Assembly: GCA_041743835.1 (NCBI GenBank)
Contig: JBGTLW010000341.1
Location: 3,212-67,211 of the forward strand
Source of the DNA: JBGTLW01 sp041743835
Lineage (GTDB): Bacteria; Planctomycetota; Phycisphaerae; Phycisphaerales; Phycisphaeraceae
Direction of reading: 5' to 3'
Length of the DNA: 64,000 nt
A model generated the notes under the pieces. It had not been told where the DNA came from. It ran no database searches and saw only the letters and a list, made by a program, of their open reading frames with translations. The translations under genes were made by a program, and so were the position numbers. Position 1 is the stretch's first letter. Each line of letters begins with the position of its first letter. Below are positions 36,884 through 46,067 of the stretch, piece by piece.

Positions 36884-36958
36884 CGTGGGTGGTTCCGGCG
36901 GGGTCAGGTGTGGGTCAGACTTCGGTGGAGCGGCGGTCGGTGAGTGCATTGCGCGACG

Positions 36959-38143
36959 TTATGGCGCGGGATGAGTGGGCGGGGTGTAGGTGATGCCATA
37001 CTCAGGATTGCGGTAAAGCGACCCGATCCACTCGGCCAACTGGAGGTACTTTTCGTCGTCAGGGCCTTTGAAGAATGGCCTCCAACCCGGCACATCCGGC
37101 GCTTTGAATTTCGCATCCTGCCGGGGCAGGCCCCACTGCAGGAGCAGGGAGTCGGTGGGCCGGCTGCGGTCAATCATCCGGGCGTCGGCGTTCTGGTAGG
37201 ACTGGAGGATGAAAAAATCGGTGTAGGAGGTCCGGACCCTGTCGCCCTTGCCCCCGAAGAGGTACAGGCCATCCACCTGGCCCCCACCGAAGTATCGCGC
37301 GAAGTAGGTGGTGATGTAGGTGGGGTAGATCTCCTGCCGGAACTTGAGCATGGCTGGCGGGTCTTCGATGACGCGGATCTGGCTGTAGAGCTCGCGTGCC
37401 CGGAGGTCGAAGAACAGCGGGATCTGCTCGTAACCCTGTAGCCGATAGAAGTCATCTTGAGCCTTACGACCCTTGGGCGTGACTTCCTGGTCGGCATAAT
37501 TTTTAAACAGCTCTGCGATTGTTTCCCGCGGGATAATGACCCGGGGCTTGAGCTCGCGGAGGTCCACGGGCAGTTCCCAGAGGCGGAGGAGGTTGATGTC
37601 CTCGTCGGTTAATTGCTGTTCACGCAGCGCGGCGGGGCCGGTGGGGGTCGCGGGCGTTGCGGGTTGGGCGTCCGGCGTGGTAGGGGTCTTGGGTGTGGTG
37701 GCCGGGCGCTCTCGCTCTTCCTGCAGGCGGATGGCATCCACGATCACCGCGTCAAGCCGTTCCACTTTCTCGGCATCGGGGAACTGCTGCCGCAGGGCCA
37801 GCGTCTCGGTCCGGGCGAGTTTGAGCGCCCCCAATTCGTACATGTCGTACGCGAGCTTCCACCGTCCATCCAGGTCGTCATCTGCAAGCTCAGCCCGGCG
37901 CTGGGCGTAGATATCATCATTGGACTTTTTGATGGTCAGCGTCTTGATGTCGCTGCGTCTGATCGGGGTCTGCACCTCGGAGATCAGAAGCGTGACGACG
38001 CGGTCGTCTTCGGATATCAACTGCCCTTCGAACGTCTGCCCGCTATTTGTCTCGACCACCGCCACCCTTGCGCCCGCGGTCAAGCCGACCACAGAGAGCA
38101 TCAGGATCACGGCCGCCATACTGCCATCGTGAATCCAACGCAT
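36959..38143 (-). CDS. Exported protein with N-terminal Sm-like beta domain
   Basis: This 394-aa protein has a signal peptide (MRWIHDGSMAAVILMLSVVG). Residues 28-75 form an Sm/SH3-like beta domain (VETNSGQTFEGQLISEDDRVVTLLISEVQTPIRRSDIKTLTI in outline), a module repeatedly seen on planctomycete exported proteins and also on the protease at 5082. A helical TPR-like part, a Pro/Thr linker and a C-terminal domain of unknown fold follow (LWELPVDLRELKPRVIIPRE; YFARYFGGGQVDGLYLFG). GGAG 7 bases upstream supports ATG 38143. It precedes the coiled-coil lipoprotein gene in a probable operon. Confidence 0.75.
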   Translation of the reverse strand: MRWIHDGSMAAVILMLSVVGLTAGARVAVVETNSGQTFEGQLISEDDRVVTLLISEVQTPIRRSDIKTLTIKKSNDDIYAQRRAELADDDLDGRWKLAYDMYELGALKLARTETLALRQQFPDAEKVERLDAVIVDAIRLQEERERPATTPKTPTTPDAQPATPATPTGPAALREQQLTDEDINLLRLWELPVDLRELKPRVIIPRETIAELFKNYADQEVTPKGRKAQDDFYRLQGYEQIPLFFDLRARELYSQIRVIEDPPAMLKFRQEIYPTYITTYFARYFGGGQVDGLYLFGGKGDRVRTSYTDFFILQSYQNADARMIDRSRPTDSLLLQWGLPRQDAKFKAPDVPGWRPFFKGPDDEKYLQLAEWIGSLYRNPEYGITYTPPTHPAP

Positions 38144-38327
38144 GTTCGGTCTCCGAGAGGCTGCGATACATCGGTTGTGGCTGGGCTGCCGACGGCAAAC
38201 CCTTTCACAGTCCGGCCTTGCTGTCACCTTACCCAGTATATCCAAACCCAGCCCGGTCCGAAACCGGCAACCCCGTTTTCGGGGCATCCGGCAACCGGGA
38301 CGCGACGGAGCGGGGCGCACGCCGGGC

Positions 38328-38738
38328 TTACGCCTCCTCGTCTTCGTCCTCGCAGAGCAAATCCTGCACCATATTGATCAGCCGTTCGAGCCGCACCGGC
38401 TTAAGCAGGTAGCCATCGACCTTGAGCTCCTCGGCAAACTGCTGGTGACGCTTGCCCTCGTTGGCGGTGACCATCACGACCTTGGGCGGGGATTCGAGCT
38501 GCTTGATGCGCTCAAGCACCAGGAAGCCGGACCGCTTGGGCAGCATCATGTCCAGCACGACCAGGTCGGGTGGCTCGGTCTCACAAACGCGCACGGCGGT
38601 ATTGCCATCGCCACAAACCTGGGTCAGTGCCCCCTCGGACTGGAGCGCGTGGTCGATCGCGGAGCGGACCTCGGGGTCGTCATCGACGATGAGGATCTTG
38701 AGGTTCTCCAGACGTAGTTCATCACCGGGTTCAACCAT
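38328..38738 (-). CDS. Single-domain response regulator (CheY-like)
   Basis: This is a 136-aa receiver domain with the full phosphorylation site: acidic cluster KILIVDDDPEVR, phospho-acceptor Asp in LVVLDMMLPKRSG, Thr in VVMVTANEGK and Lys in GYLLKPVRLE. There is no output domain, so it probably acts through protein contact or a phosphorelay. The C-terminus is acidic (CEDEDEEA). No histidine kinase is adjacent. ATG 38738 is chosen at the start of the conserved domain; the upstream frame overlaps the acyltransferase stop and is not conserved-looking. Confidence 0.9.
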   Translation of the reverse strand: MVEPGDELRLENLKILIVDDDPEVRSAIDHALQSEGALTQVCGDGNTAVRVCETEPPDLVVLDMMLPKRSGFLVLERIKQLESPPKVVMVTANEGKRHQQFAEELKVDGYLLKPVRLERLINMVQDLLCEDEDEEA

Positions 38739-38871
38739 CTTATGCTTGCCTTCCGTGGGCTTGGGTCGGGGGAGTAAACGGGGAGCCGGCGTTCGGCTCC
38801 GGGTGGGTCTCGTATTGTCAGGCCCCGGGGCCTCAGGGTCAAGGCGGCAGCCAAACGCCACGCCACGCCGG

Positions 38872-39882
38872 TCACGATTCGGGCGTCGCACAGCACAAAC
38901 GGTCCATGTCCTCCTGCGTCATCCAGGGCAGGGCTTCGAGGTTGCGCCTGAGGCCGGAGGGCACCGGCTTACCCTCGCGCTCGTGCCTTGGCCGACTCTT
39001 CCATCGGCGGTGCATCCACAGGTACTGCTCAGGCCGGAGGCGGACCATCTGCTCGATGGCTCGGTTGAACCGGGCTGTGATGTAGAAAAGCGGGTCGCGT
39101 TGGTCAGCCCAGTCTTCGGGGTAAATGATGTCGGTCGTGCCGATCTGATAGTGGAATCCGGGTCCTGTGCGGTGCGCGTAGCCACAGACCACCGGGGCGT
39201 TGTGATTCATCGCCAGCAGCCCGATCGACTTATAGCTGCTGGCCAGACGGCCAAAGAAGGGTACGAAAAGGCCGCGGTCGCCCGCGTTTTGGTCGGCGAT
39301 GAAGCCAAGTGCGCCCCCCCGCTGCATGACCGCCAGCATCCGGTCCGTGGCATCCCATTTGGTGATGATGCGCATCCCCCTGTGCTCACGGATACCCAGC
39401 AGCCAGTCATTGATCAGCCGGTGGTCCAGGGGCCTGGCGATGGCGTCCACGTCAAAACCCATCGCGGCCATATAAAAGCCCAGCACCTCCCAGTTGCCCA
39501 CGTGACCGGTGACCAGCACCGCTGGCCTGTCGGACCCGAGTATCTCGATTGCCCGGCCCATGCCGCTCACGTCGATGCGGTCCGCCCAGCGGTCGGGGCT
39601 GATGATGCGAGGCGTCTGGATCACCTCGACCACCAGACGAAGCAAGTGCTCGTTGGAGGCCTGCACTACCCGGCTCACGCGCTCGATTGACCATTCCGGG
39701 AACGCCAACGCGACGCTCTGCTCGGCACGCAGGCGGTGCCGTTTATCCAGGCGGTGGACCATTCGGCCTATCGCCGCGGCGGTCTGCAGGTTCTGATCCA
39801 CCGGGAACGCGCCGATCGCTGCGGCCACAAGCCGCGCGGCGACATAGCTGGACCACATCTTGACCGGGCCGAATTGTGCCAT
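38872..39882 (-). CDS. LpxL/HtrB-type lysophospholipid acyltransferase
   Basis: This 336-aa acyltransferase of the lipid A biosynthesis family has the catalytic HX4E motif at H127-E132 (TGHVGNWEV). An N-terminal hydrophobic segment, the DQNAGDRGLFVPFFG substrate block and the C-terminal PEQYLWMHRRWKSRP signature of the family are all present. It should add a secondary acyl chain to lipid A or a related lipid. Together with the heptose-epimerase-like and WaaE-like genes it argues for LPS-like outer-membrane lipid. It precedes the response regulator by 133 bases. Confidence 0.9.
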   Translation of the reverse strand: MAQFGPVKMWSSYVAARLVAAAIGAFPVDQNLQTAAAIGRMVHRLDKRHRLRAEQSVALAFPEWSIERVSRVVQASNEHLLRLVVEVIQTPRIISPDRWADRIDVSGMGRAIEILGSDRPAVLVTGHVGNWEVLGFYMAAMGFDVDAIARPLDHRLINDWLLGIREHRGMRIITKWDATDRMLAVMQRGGALGFIADQNAGDRGLFVPFFGRLASSYKSIGLLAMNHNAPVVCGYAHRTGPGFHYQIGTTDIIYPEDWADQRDPLFYITARFNRAIEQMVRLRPEQYLWMHRRWKSRPRHEREGKPVPSGLRRNLEALPWMTQEDMDRLCCATPES

Positions 39883-39906
39883 GACATGGGGCTGCCGAGG
39901 ATGACA

Positions 39907-39935
39907 GAAGCCCAGGGATTAGATCCCTGGGCTTC
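39907..39935. terminator. Strong hairpin between acyltransferase and upstream gene
   Basis: A perfect 13-base stem GAAGCCCAGGGAT / ATCCCTGGGCTTC with a 3-base loop follows the 39965-41338 gene on the minus strand. There is no T run, so it could be a 3'-end stabiliser or a Rho-dependent stop rather than a classical terminator. Confidence 0.65.
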
Positions 39936-39964
39936 GTGGGGGCAAAGTGTGACGCCGGACGAAC

Positions 39965-41338
39965 TTACCGGCGGTAATAGCCCACCAGCGCGAGGAAGCG
40001 GTTCTGGTTGAGCACCGGGACCGACAACTCGCGGGCCGTCGTCGTCAGCCGGACGTAGGTCTCATAGTTCCGCATCGCCTCGGCGTGGGCGCGGATGATG
40101 GTGGGGTCGATGACATCGGCGGGCAGGGGATCGGGGATGGCGGGTTCCCGGCCGAGCACGAGGAAATCCACATCCCAGTTCAGGTCATCGGTGACTTGGC
40201 CACCCCACCGCGTGATCATGCTCTTGATGCGGTCCCGATCGCGGATGGAGGTGAGGCCGGAGTTGTCGATGTCGAAGTCCCCGTACACGTGGAACTTAAA
40301 GGATGCGTTGGGGTCATAGATCAGGTTGGCGATCTGGTCGTTGGGGGTGATCGTCTGGCCACGCACCTGCCGGACAATGCGGGCGACCGCGGTCCGGGCA
40401 TCCAGGTCGAGGATCTCGATCGTCGCCTTGCCGCGCAACTCATCGTAGTTGTTGAGTTTGATCAGCTCATCGGCGCCAAAGACCTCGAAGGTCATCCCAA
40501 GCTGGAGGAAGTCCTCAGAGCCACGGTTGATGTAGACCTTGTTCTGCTCGGGGACCAGCGAGATGATCAGCCCGTCTGCGGGGATCAACTCCGGCGGCCC
40601 GAGGGTGTCGGACTTGCGCGTCTCTAGGATAGCCAACCGGCCACGCAGGTCGGCAATGATCGCGTCTTTCTCCTCGTTCTGAGCAACCAGCCCGTCGATG
40701 GTGCTCTGCATCTGGGCACGGAGGCCTTCCATCTCCGTGCGGAGGCTGTCCTTCATGGCGGGGAAGCCCGCGGTGGCTGTCGCCAAGGCAGTGTTGGTCT
40801 CGGTTGAGGTCGCGGTGATCCTTGCAAGGTTGGCGTTGAAGCCCGCCGCAAGCTTATCACGCTCGGCGTTGGCGTCTGATGCGCGCTTCTCTGCCGCGGC
40901 CTGAGCCGAGCGAGCAGTCTCGGTCTGCTGACGGGCGGCGGCCAATTCCTGGCGGAGCTGGTCCACGGCGGTCAGCAGCGGGCCATCGACCTGCTTCTGG
41001 GTGACCTTCTGATTGAGGACCGCATCGACATCAAGCCCGGCCTCGGGGGTAATCATCGCCTTGAGACGGGTCCGCTCATCCATCAGCTTGGATACGACGG
41101 TCTCGCGGCTACGCGTGTCCATCTTGGAGATGATCTCCTGAACGTCCGTCGAGCTACGCTGGGTCGCGTTGGCGAACTGGTCAAGCTGCCGCTTGGCCTC
41201 GGCCGCTTCCTGCTGGTATTTGTCGTTCTGCGTGTACGTGACAATGAACAGGATCATGAAGATGAAGAAGCCTGTTCCGACAATCACCAGTGACCAAGCG
41301 AACGCCGCACCGCCGCCACCGCTTCGAGTTCGTGCCAT
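39965..41338 (-). CDS. Membrane-anchored coiled-coil protein with C-terminal BRCT-like domain
   Basis: This 457-aa protein has one N-terminal membrane helix (FAWSLVIVGTGFFIFMILFIVTY), a coiled coil over residues 35-240, and a beta-rich middle domain (IISLVPEQNKVYINRGSEDFLQLGMTFEVFG). The C-terminus, from FKFHVYGDFDIDNSG through IKSMITRWGGQVTDD and VDFLVLG to VPVLNQNRFLALVGY, reads like a BRCT domain (GG turn, buried Asp/hydrophobic core, final helix). A BRCT on a membrane coiled-coil protein is unusual. GGAG 8 bases upstream supports ATG 41338, and a near-consensus promoter lies upstream. Confidence 0.75.
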   Translation of the reverse strand: MARTRSGGGGAAFAWSLVIVGTGFFIFMILFIVTYTQNDKYQQEAAEAKRQLDQFANATQRSSTDVQEIISKMDTRSRETVVSKLMDERTRLKAMITPEAGLDVDAVLNQKVTQKQVDGPLLTAVDQLRQELAAARQQTETARSAQAAAEKRASDANAERDKLAAGFNANLARITATSTETNTALATATAGFPAMKDSLRTEMEGLRAQMQSTIDGLVAQNEEKDAIIADLRGRLAILETRKSDTLGPPELIPADGLIISLVPEQNKVYINRGSEDFLQLGMTFEVFGADELIKLNNYDELRGKATIEILDLDARTAVARIVRQVRGQTITPNDQIANLIYDPNASFKFHVYGDFDIDNSGLTSIRDRDRIKSMITRWGGQVTDDLNWDVDFLVLGREPAIPDPLPADVIDPTIIRAHAEAMRNYETYVRLTTTARELSVPVLNQNRFLALVGYYRR

Positions 41339-41382
41339 ATTGACTCTCCGATAGGGAACCAAGGTAAGGAAAGCAAACGCTA

Positions 41383-41411
41383 AGTGTCGGCGATCAGAGG
41401 GTTTTCGTCAA
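41383..41411 (-). promoter_or_regulatory. Promoter for the coiled-coil/BRCT-like gene
   Basis: On the minus strand TTGACG (41406-41411), a 17-base spacer and GACACT (41383-41388), 45 bases before the ATG at 41338. Confidence 0.6.
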
Positions 41412-41463
41412 CCCCACCCCCGTAAAAATCTCCCCGACCAGCCCCCCGTAACGCCTGACCCGG

Positions 41464-42615
41464 CTACCGGTCCACCCACGGACACCGGTCGGACTTGCTG
41501 ACTGACCATTTCACCCGCGCAAACCCAGCCTCAGCGGCCCCAGCCGCCACACGCTCGCGGTAGGCCGGGAGGTAGGGCCGCTCGCAATGGGTGTGCCCGG
41601 TCAGCACCACTGTCTTGCCCCGGGCGACCAGTTCCAGCACCTGGTGGTGACGCATTTCGCCGGTGAGATAAGCGTCGGCCTCCGCCCCCTCAAAGAGTGA
41701 ACCACCCGCGCCGGGGCACACCGCTACCACACGGATCGGCCTGGCCTTGGCAGGAGCCCCCACCCGGACACGGGGCAAACCGAGCATCTTCTTGACGCGT
41801 CCAACCAGTGTCGCCACGGGTACTGGCGTTGCCAGATGGGTCAGCCGACCCGCGCCAGCCGCTTCGTCCTGCGCGGGTCGATCCTCAGCCAGCTTGAACA
41901 CGTCGATGGCCGGCTCCTCGTAGCTATGCGTGGCCCGGATCGCCCGCACCACCGAGCCGACATCCATCGCCCGGCACATCATCTCCAGCCGCAACTCCCG
42001 CACCCGCTCAAACCGCCCTACCTTTCCCACACTCGGATTCGCACCTTCGCCGGGGGTGAACGTGCCGAAGCCCTCCGCGTTGAACGAGCAGCCGCTGTAT
42101 CGCCCGAAATCCCCCGCGCCTTCCATCAGCATGGCCTCACGCACCGCGTCCGCCTCGTCGTGAGGCACGAACACGACGACTTTGTAGTGGTCATTGGTCA
42201 CGATGCGATCCTCAATCGCGAACCTCGCCTCGCTGGGCCCAAGCCCGTCACACAGCCAATCCGTCATGCCACCCCGCACCGCGTCCAGGGCTGTATGGGG
42301 TGAGTAGATCGCGATCTGCCGCTTCACCGCCTCGACCAGCACACGCTGCTTCAATGTGGCGTCCGTGAGCCGGGCCACAGGCTCAAAGATCGGTGGGTGA
42401 TAGGCCACGACCAGGTTGGCCCCACGTTTGATCGCCTCGGCCATCACCGGCTCGGTGAGGTCGATACATAGCAGGCCATGAGACACACGCTGCGCATGGC
42501 TGCCGACATGAAGCCCGACCTTGTCCCAAGCCTCAGCCAGGTGCTCCGGCGCAATAGCCCGCAACACCGCCAGCACATCGGATACGCTCGCCGTCCTGAC
42601 CACTCGCTTCGCCAT
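41464..42615 (-). CDS. Nif3-like dinuclear metal-centre protein
   Basis: This 383-aa protein belongs to the NIF3/YbgI/YqfO family. Metal ligands are visible in YHPPIFEP, YSPHTALDAV and the late VLTGHTHCERPYLP. A middle PII-like insert (KVVVFVPHDEADAVREAMLMEGAG, RYSGCSFNAEGFGTFTPGEGANP) marks the longer YqfO type, which fits the length. The role is uncertain; the fold resembles GTP cyclohydrolase IB-type hydrolases. TATGCT (42622-42627) lies exactly 6 bases before the ATG with no convincing Shine-Dalgarno sequence, the leaderless pattern, and this fixes the start against the longer frame. Confidence 0.9.
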   Translation of the reverse strand: MAKRVVRTASVSDVLAVLRAIAPEHLAEAWDKVGLHVGSHAQRVSHGLLCIDLTEPVMAEAIKRGANLVVAYHPPIFEPVARLTDATLKQRVLVEAVKRQIAIYSPHTALDAVRGGMTDWLCDGLGPSEARFAIEDRIVTNDHYKVVVFVPHDEADAVREAMLMEGAGDFGRYSGCSFNAEGFGTFTPGEGANPSVGKVGRFERVRELRLEMMCRAMDVGSVVRAIRATHSYEEPAIDVFKLAEDRPAQDEAAGAGRLTHLATPVPVATLVGRVKKMLGLPRVRVGAPAKARPIRVVAVCPGAGGSLFEGAEADAYLTGEMRHHQVLELVARGKTVVLTGHTHCERPYLPAYRERVAAGAAEAGFARVKWSVSKSDRCPWVDR

Positions 42616-42713
42616 GCCACCAGCATACCGACCACGCCCGCCTGCGACAGCCTGCATCCTGCGAGCACGCCGCAACACGCAGCAAAACGAGCTTGCATCC
42701 GCCGCATCGCGGC

Positions 42714-44657
42714 TCATTGCTGCTTTGCTTCTCGGATGACGGCGAGGAAGGCTTGGCCGTAGCGTTCGAGCTTGGATTGGCCCACGCCGTTGATTTGCAG
42801 GAATTGCTGCTCGGTGGTGGGTCGGTCGTTGGCCATGCCGATGAGGGCCCTGTCGCCGAAGACGACGTAGGGCGGGACGTCCTGCTCCTGCGCCAGTTTC
42901 GCCCGGAGCTTGCGCAGCGCGTCGAACAACGGCTGGGCATCGGGGGCCAGATCGACCGGGGCACGCCGCGGCTTGCGGGCTGCGCTACCGGCCTTCTCAG
43001 CGATCGCGCGGCTGACGGCCAACTGAATGGCCAGCGTACCCTTAAGCAGCGGCTTGCTGTCTGCGGTGAGGCGGGCTGTGCGGTATTCGTCTTCGCTCAG
43101 CGCGAGATAGCCCTCCGCGATCAGGCTTTCCGCCAGTTGTCGCCAGTAACCCGCGGCCTTGTCGGCCCCGATGCCGTGGACGCTGAGTTGATCGTGACCC
43201 AGCTCAAGCACGCGTTGCGCTTTTGAGCCCCGCAGCACATTGATGACGTGCGTCAGGCCGAACCGCTGGCCGGTGCGTGCGACGGTGCTCAGAAGCTTGC
43301 GTGCATCCTGCGTCGCGTCGATCAGCCTCGGGGGCTTGATGCAGTTGTCGCAGTGGCCGCAGCGGCCGGGGTGTTCCTCGCCGAAGTACGCCAGCAGCGG
43401 CACCATGCGGCAGGCTGTCCCGTGCGCAAAATTGATCATCCGCTTGAGCTGCCACTGGGAGTGCTCGCGCTCGGCGGGGTCTTCCTTCTGGTTGATGAAA
43501 TACTCGATCTTGCCACGATCACCCGCGGCGTAGAAAAGAATGCAATCCGCGGGCAGGCCATCACGACCCGCGCGGCCCGTCTCCTGGTAGTAGCCCTCGA
43601 GGTGACGGGGCAGATCGGCGTGCATCACAAACCTCACGTCCGGCTTGTCCACACCCATGCCGAACGCAATCGTCGCCACACACACCCGCGCGTTGCCGAA
43701 GATGAAAGCGTGCTGGGCAGACTGTCGCTCCGCGTGCCCCATGCCCGCGTGGTACGACACCGCCGCCACATCGCGAGACCGCAGCTTGTCCGTCAGTTCA
43801 TCCACACCCTTGCGCGAGTTGCAGTAGATGATGCCCTCGGCCGTGGGGCGCTCAGCCAGATAGGCCATGACCTGATCGAACATCTGGTGCTTGGGCCGCA
43901 CTTCGTAGTAAAGGTTCTCGCGCTCGAACCCGCCACGGTGGATCGCGGGGTCGCGCAGGTGGAGCTGCGCCACGATGTCCTCCGCTACGCGCGGCGTGGC
44001 GGTCGCGGTCAACGCGATCAGCGGCGTGCTCGTGAAGCGATCCGCGAACGGCCCGGCGGGGTCACGCATCGGGCCCACCATGCGGTACTCGGGGCGGAAG
44101 TCGTGGCCCCACTCGCGGATGCAGTGCGCCTCGTCGATGGCGATCCGCGTGACCGGCAGACGCTGGAGCAAGGCCCGGCCGGCGCTACTCATCAGCCGCT
44201 CCGGGGAAAGGTAGAGCAGGTCGTACCGCCCCGCGATCGCATCCCGCTCGCGGCGGTCTGCTTCGCTGCGGTCCAGTGTCGAGTTGAGCAGCGTCGCGGA
44301 GATGCCGTTGGCTTCCAGCAGGTCCACCTGGTTGTGCATGAGCGCGATCAGCGGCGAAATGACAAGCGTGATCCCGGTCGGCATTGTGGCATGGGGTCGT
44401 GCCGGGCCAGCGTCCCGGTTCGCCACCGGACCTTGACGATCCGCCAGCGCGGGCAGTTGATAGCACAGGCTCTTGCCCCCGCCCGTGGGCAGCACCACAA
44501 AAACATCCCGCCCAGCCAACGCGTCCTCGATGATCTCGCGCTGCATGGGCCGGAAGCCATCGTGCCCGAAGTACCGCTTGAGAAGCGGATGGAGCCTGTC
44601 GTCCGGCTGCGGGGCGTGGGCGGGGGGAGCTGTGATGGGTCGCGTGGCCTCGGCCAT
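42714..44657 (-). CDS. recQ: ATP-dependent DNA helicase RecQ
   Basis: This is a 647-aa RecQ-family 3'-5' helicase for recombination and fork repair. Motifs are FRPMQREIIEDALAGRDVFVVLPTGGGKSLCYQLPA (0 and I), AIDEAHCIREWGHDFRPEY (DEAH box with RecQ loop), the GIIYCNSRK block and QETGRAGRDG (VI). The zinc-binding RecQ-Ct has CRMVPLLAYFGEEHPGRCGHCDNC, then a winged helix and a C-terminal HRDC domain. A 20-residue insert between motifs I and Ia (after PALADRQG) is unusual. TAAGCT (44665-44670) is 7 bases before the ATG, again leaderless-like. Confidence 0.96.
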   Translation of the reverse strand: MAEATRPITAPPAHAPQPDDRLHPLLKRYFGHDGFRPMQREIIEDALAGRDVFVVLPTGGGKSLCYQLPALADRQGPVANRDAGPARPHATMPTGITLVISPLIALMHNQVDLLEANGISATLLNSTLDRSEADRRERDAIAGRYDLLYLSPERLMSSAGRALLQRLPVTRIAIDEAHCIREWGHDFRPEYRMVGPMRDPAGPFADRFTSTPLIALTATATPRVAEDIVAQLHLRDPAIHRGGFERENLYYEVRPKHQMFDQVMAYLAERPTAEGIIYCNSRKGVDELTDKLRSRDVAAVSYHAGMGHAERQSAQHAFIFGNARVCVATIAFGMGVDKPDVRFVMHADLPRHLEGYYQETGRAGRDGLPADCILFYAAGDRGKIEYFINQKEDPAEREHSQWQLKRMINFAHGTACRMVPLLAYFGEEHPGRCGHCDNCIKPPRLIDATQDARKLLSTVARTGQRFGLTHVINVLRGSKAQRVLELGHDQLSVHGIGADKAAGYWRQLAESLIAEGYLALSEDEYRTARLTADSKPLLKGTLAIQLAVSRAIAEKAGSAARKPRRAPVDLAPDAQPLFDALRKLRAKLAQEQDVPPYVVFGDRALIGMANDRPTTEQQFLQINGVGQSKLERYGQAFLAVIREAKQQ

Positions 44658-44773
44658 AAGCGTCAGCTTAACACAGTGAGCCCCGCATTTCGGGGTATCT
44701 CGTTTGCCTCACCCCCCTGCCATGCTAGACTTGCCGACTCCCACCCGCCAAGCCCCACGAGCCAAACCCACGC

Positions 44774-45247
44774 ATGCGATTAACCGATATCCTCCAACCC
44801 GACTGCATACGGGTCCCGCTCGCATCGACGGACAAGCAGTCCGCGATTTTCGAGCTTGCCGATCTGCTCTGTGCGCACACCCCGATCGAGGACCCCGAGG
44901 AACTCAAGCAGGCCGTCTGGGCACGTGAAACCACACGCACCACCGGCATCGGCCACGGCATCGGCATCCCGCACGGCAAGTGCGACGGCGTCGATAAACT
45001 CCGCATGGCGATCGGCACCACCCCCCCAGACTCCGAAGGCATCGAGTTCGGCTCCATCGACAAGAAGCCGGTGGACCTGGTCATCCTCCTCGCCTCACCA
45101 CTGGACCAGACCGGCCCGCACATCCAGGCGCTGGCCAAGATCAGCCGGATGCTCACCGACGCGGTCATCCGTACCCAACTCAAGCAGGCCCCGGACGCCC
45201 AAACACTCTACGACATGATTGTGCAGCACGAGAAGTTGACAGCGTGA
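44774..45247 (+). CDS. PTS IIA-type phosphocarrier (PtsN/EIIA-Fru family)
   Basis: This 157-aa single PTS EIIA-2 domain has phosphorylatable His67 in GIGHGIGIPHGK. VDLVILLASPLDQTGPHIQALAKISRML is the family's second core block. Without an attached IIB/IIC it is probably regulatory (PtsN-like) rather than a sugar transporter part. No HPr or EI gene is near. It is divergent from recQ across a 116-base gap containing TAGACT; no Shine-Dalgarno sequence is obvious. Confidence 0.88.
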   Translation: MRLTDILQPDCIRVPLASTDKQSAIFELADLLCAHTPIEDPEELKQAVWARETTRTTGIGHGIGIPHGKCDGVDKLRMAIGTTPPDSEGIEFGSIDKKPVDLVILLASPLDQTGPHIQALAKISRMLTDAVIRTQLKQAPDAQTLYDMIVQHEKLTA

Positions 45248-45269
45248 GAGCATTGCCAAGGCAACGCTC
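45248..45269. terminator. Hairpin after the PTS IIA gene
   Basis: GAGCATTGCC-AA-GGCAACGCTC forms a 10-base stem with one mismatch directly after the stop codon. It has no T run and lies between convergent genes. Confidence 0.5.
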
Positions 45270-45329
45270 CCCGACGGTCGCGGCTCGGTTGGGCATCGCC
45301 CCCCGAGCACCACTCAAGCGACTTGCTGA

Positions 45330-45932
45330 TTATTCTTCCGCGAGGGCCGCGTCGATCGCGGTGACCAACACCTCGGACTCGGGCGTCACCTTCGAGCGGA
45401 AACGTTGAACCAACTCGCCCTGGCGGTTAATCAAAAACTTCTCGAAGTTCCACTTCACCGGCCCCTTGTCCGCGAGCGGGGCGCTGTCGCCGGTGAGATA
45501 CTGGAACAGCGGCGCAGCATCCTTGCCATTCACATCCACCTTGCTGAACAGCGGGAACGTCACGCCATACTTCTCCTCGCAGAACGCGGCGATCTCTTCC
45601 TCCGTGCCCGGCTCCTGCCCGCCGAACTGGTTGCACGGGAAGCCCAGGATCACCAGCCCCTTCTCGTGGTGGTCGGTGTAGAGCTTCTGCAGCCCCTTGT
45701 ACTGCTTGGTGTGCCCACACTTGCTGGCCACGTTGACGATGAGCACCACCTTGCCCTTGTACTGCGAGAGGTCCACGGGGTTGCCATCGATATCGTTCAT
45801 GGTGAACTGGAGCGGTGTGGTCACGGGGGTCTCCTCTTGTGTCGCGGCCGGGGCCTGCTCGCCAAACGCCAGACATGCAGCCACCGCCATCGCTGCGGCA
45901 CCAGTGATCATGGACAAGGTCGGTCGCAACAT
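45330..45932 (-). CDS. Glutathione peroxidase family protein (exported)
   Basis: This 200-aa thiol peroxidase has a signal peptide (MLRPTLSMITGAAAMAVAAC...). The active site is NVASKCGHTKQY with Cys72 in place of selenocysteine, Gln in FPCNQFGGQEPGT and Trp in PVKWNFEKFLINRQG. The dimer loop is short, as in thioredoxin-dependent bacterial GPx. It should reduce peroxides outside the cytoplasm. GGAG 7 bases upstream supports ATG 45932; the longer frame has no signal-peptide start. Confidence 0.93.
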   Translation of the reverse strand: MLRPTLSMITGAAAMAVAACLAFGEQAPAATQEETPVTTPLQFTMNDIDGNPVDLSQYKGKVVLIVNVASKCGHTKQYKGLQKLYTDHHEKGLVILGFPCNQFGGQEPGTEEEIAAFCEEKYGVTFPLFSKVDVNGKDAAPLFQYLTGDSAPLADKGPVKWNFEKFLINRQGELVQRFRSKVTPESEVLVTAIDAALAEE

Positions 45933-46067
45933 TGAATACTCCATCAGGTAAGGAACGGGCTTAACGCCAGAACGAACCGGGCCGGGGTCAACACAACCCC
46001 ATTCACGCACCAGTATAGCGCACCGCCCGGCAAATCTCCTGTCGGGCCACAACACCGTGCAGGGACG

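Noticed and set aside
43248..44783. Plus-strand open frame of 511 codons opposite recQ
   Set aside because: recQ is unambiguous on the minus strand. The antisense product has no recognisable domain and shows typical shadow composition.
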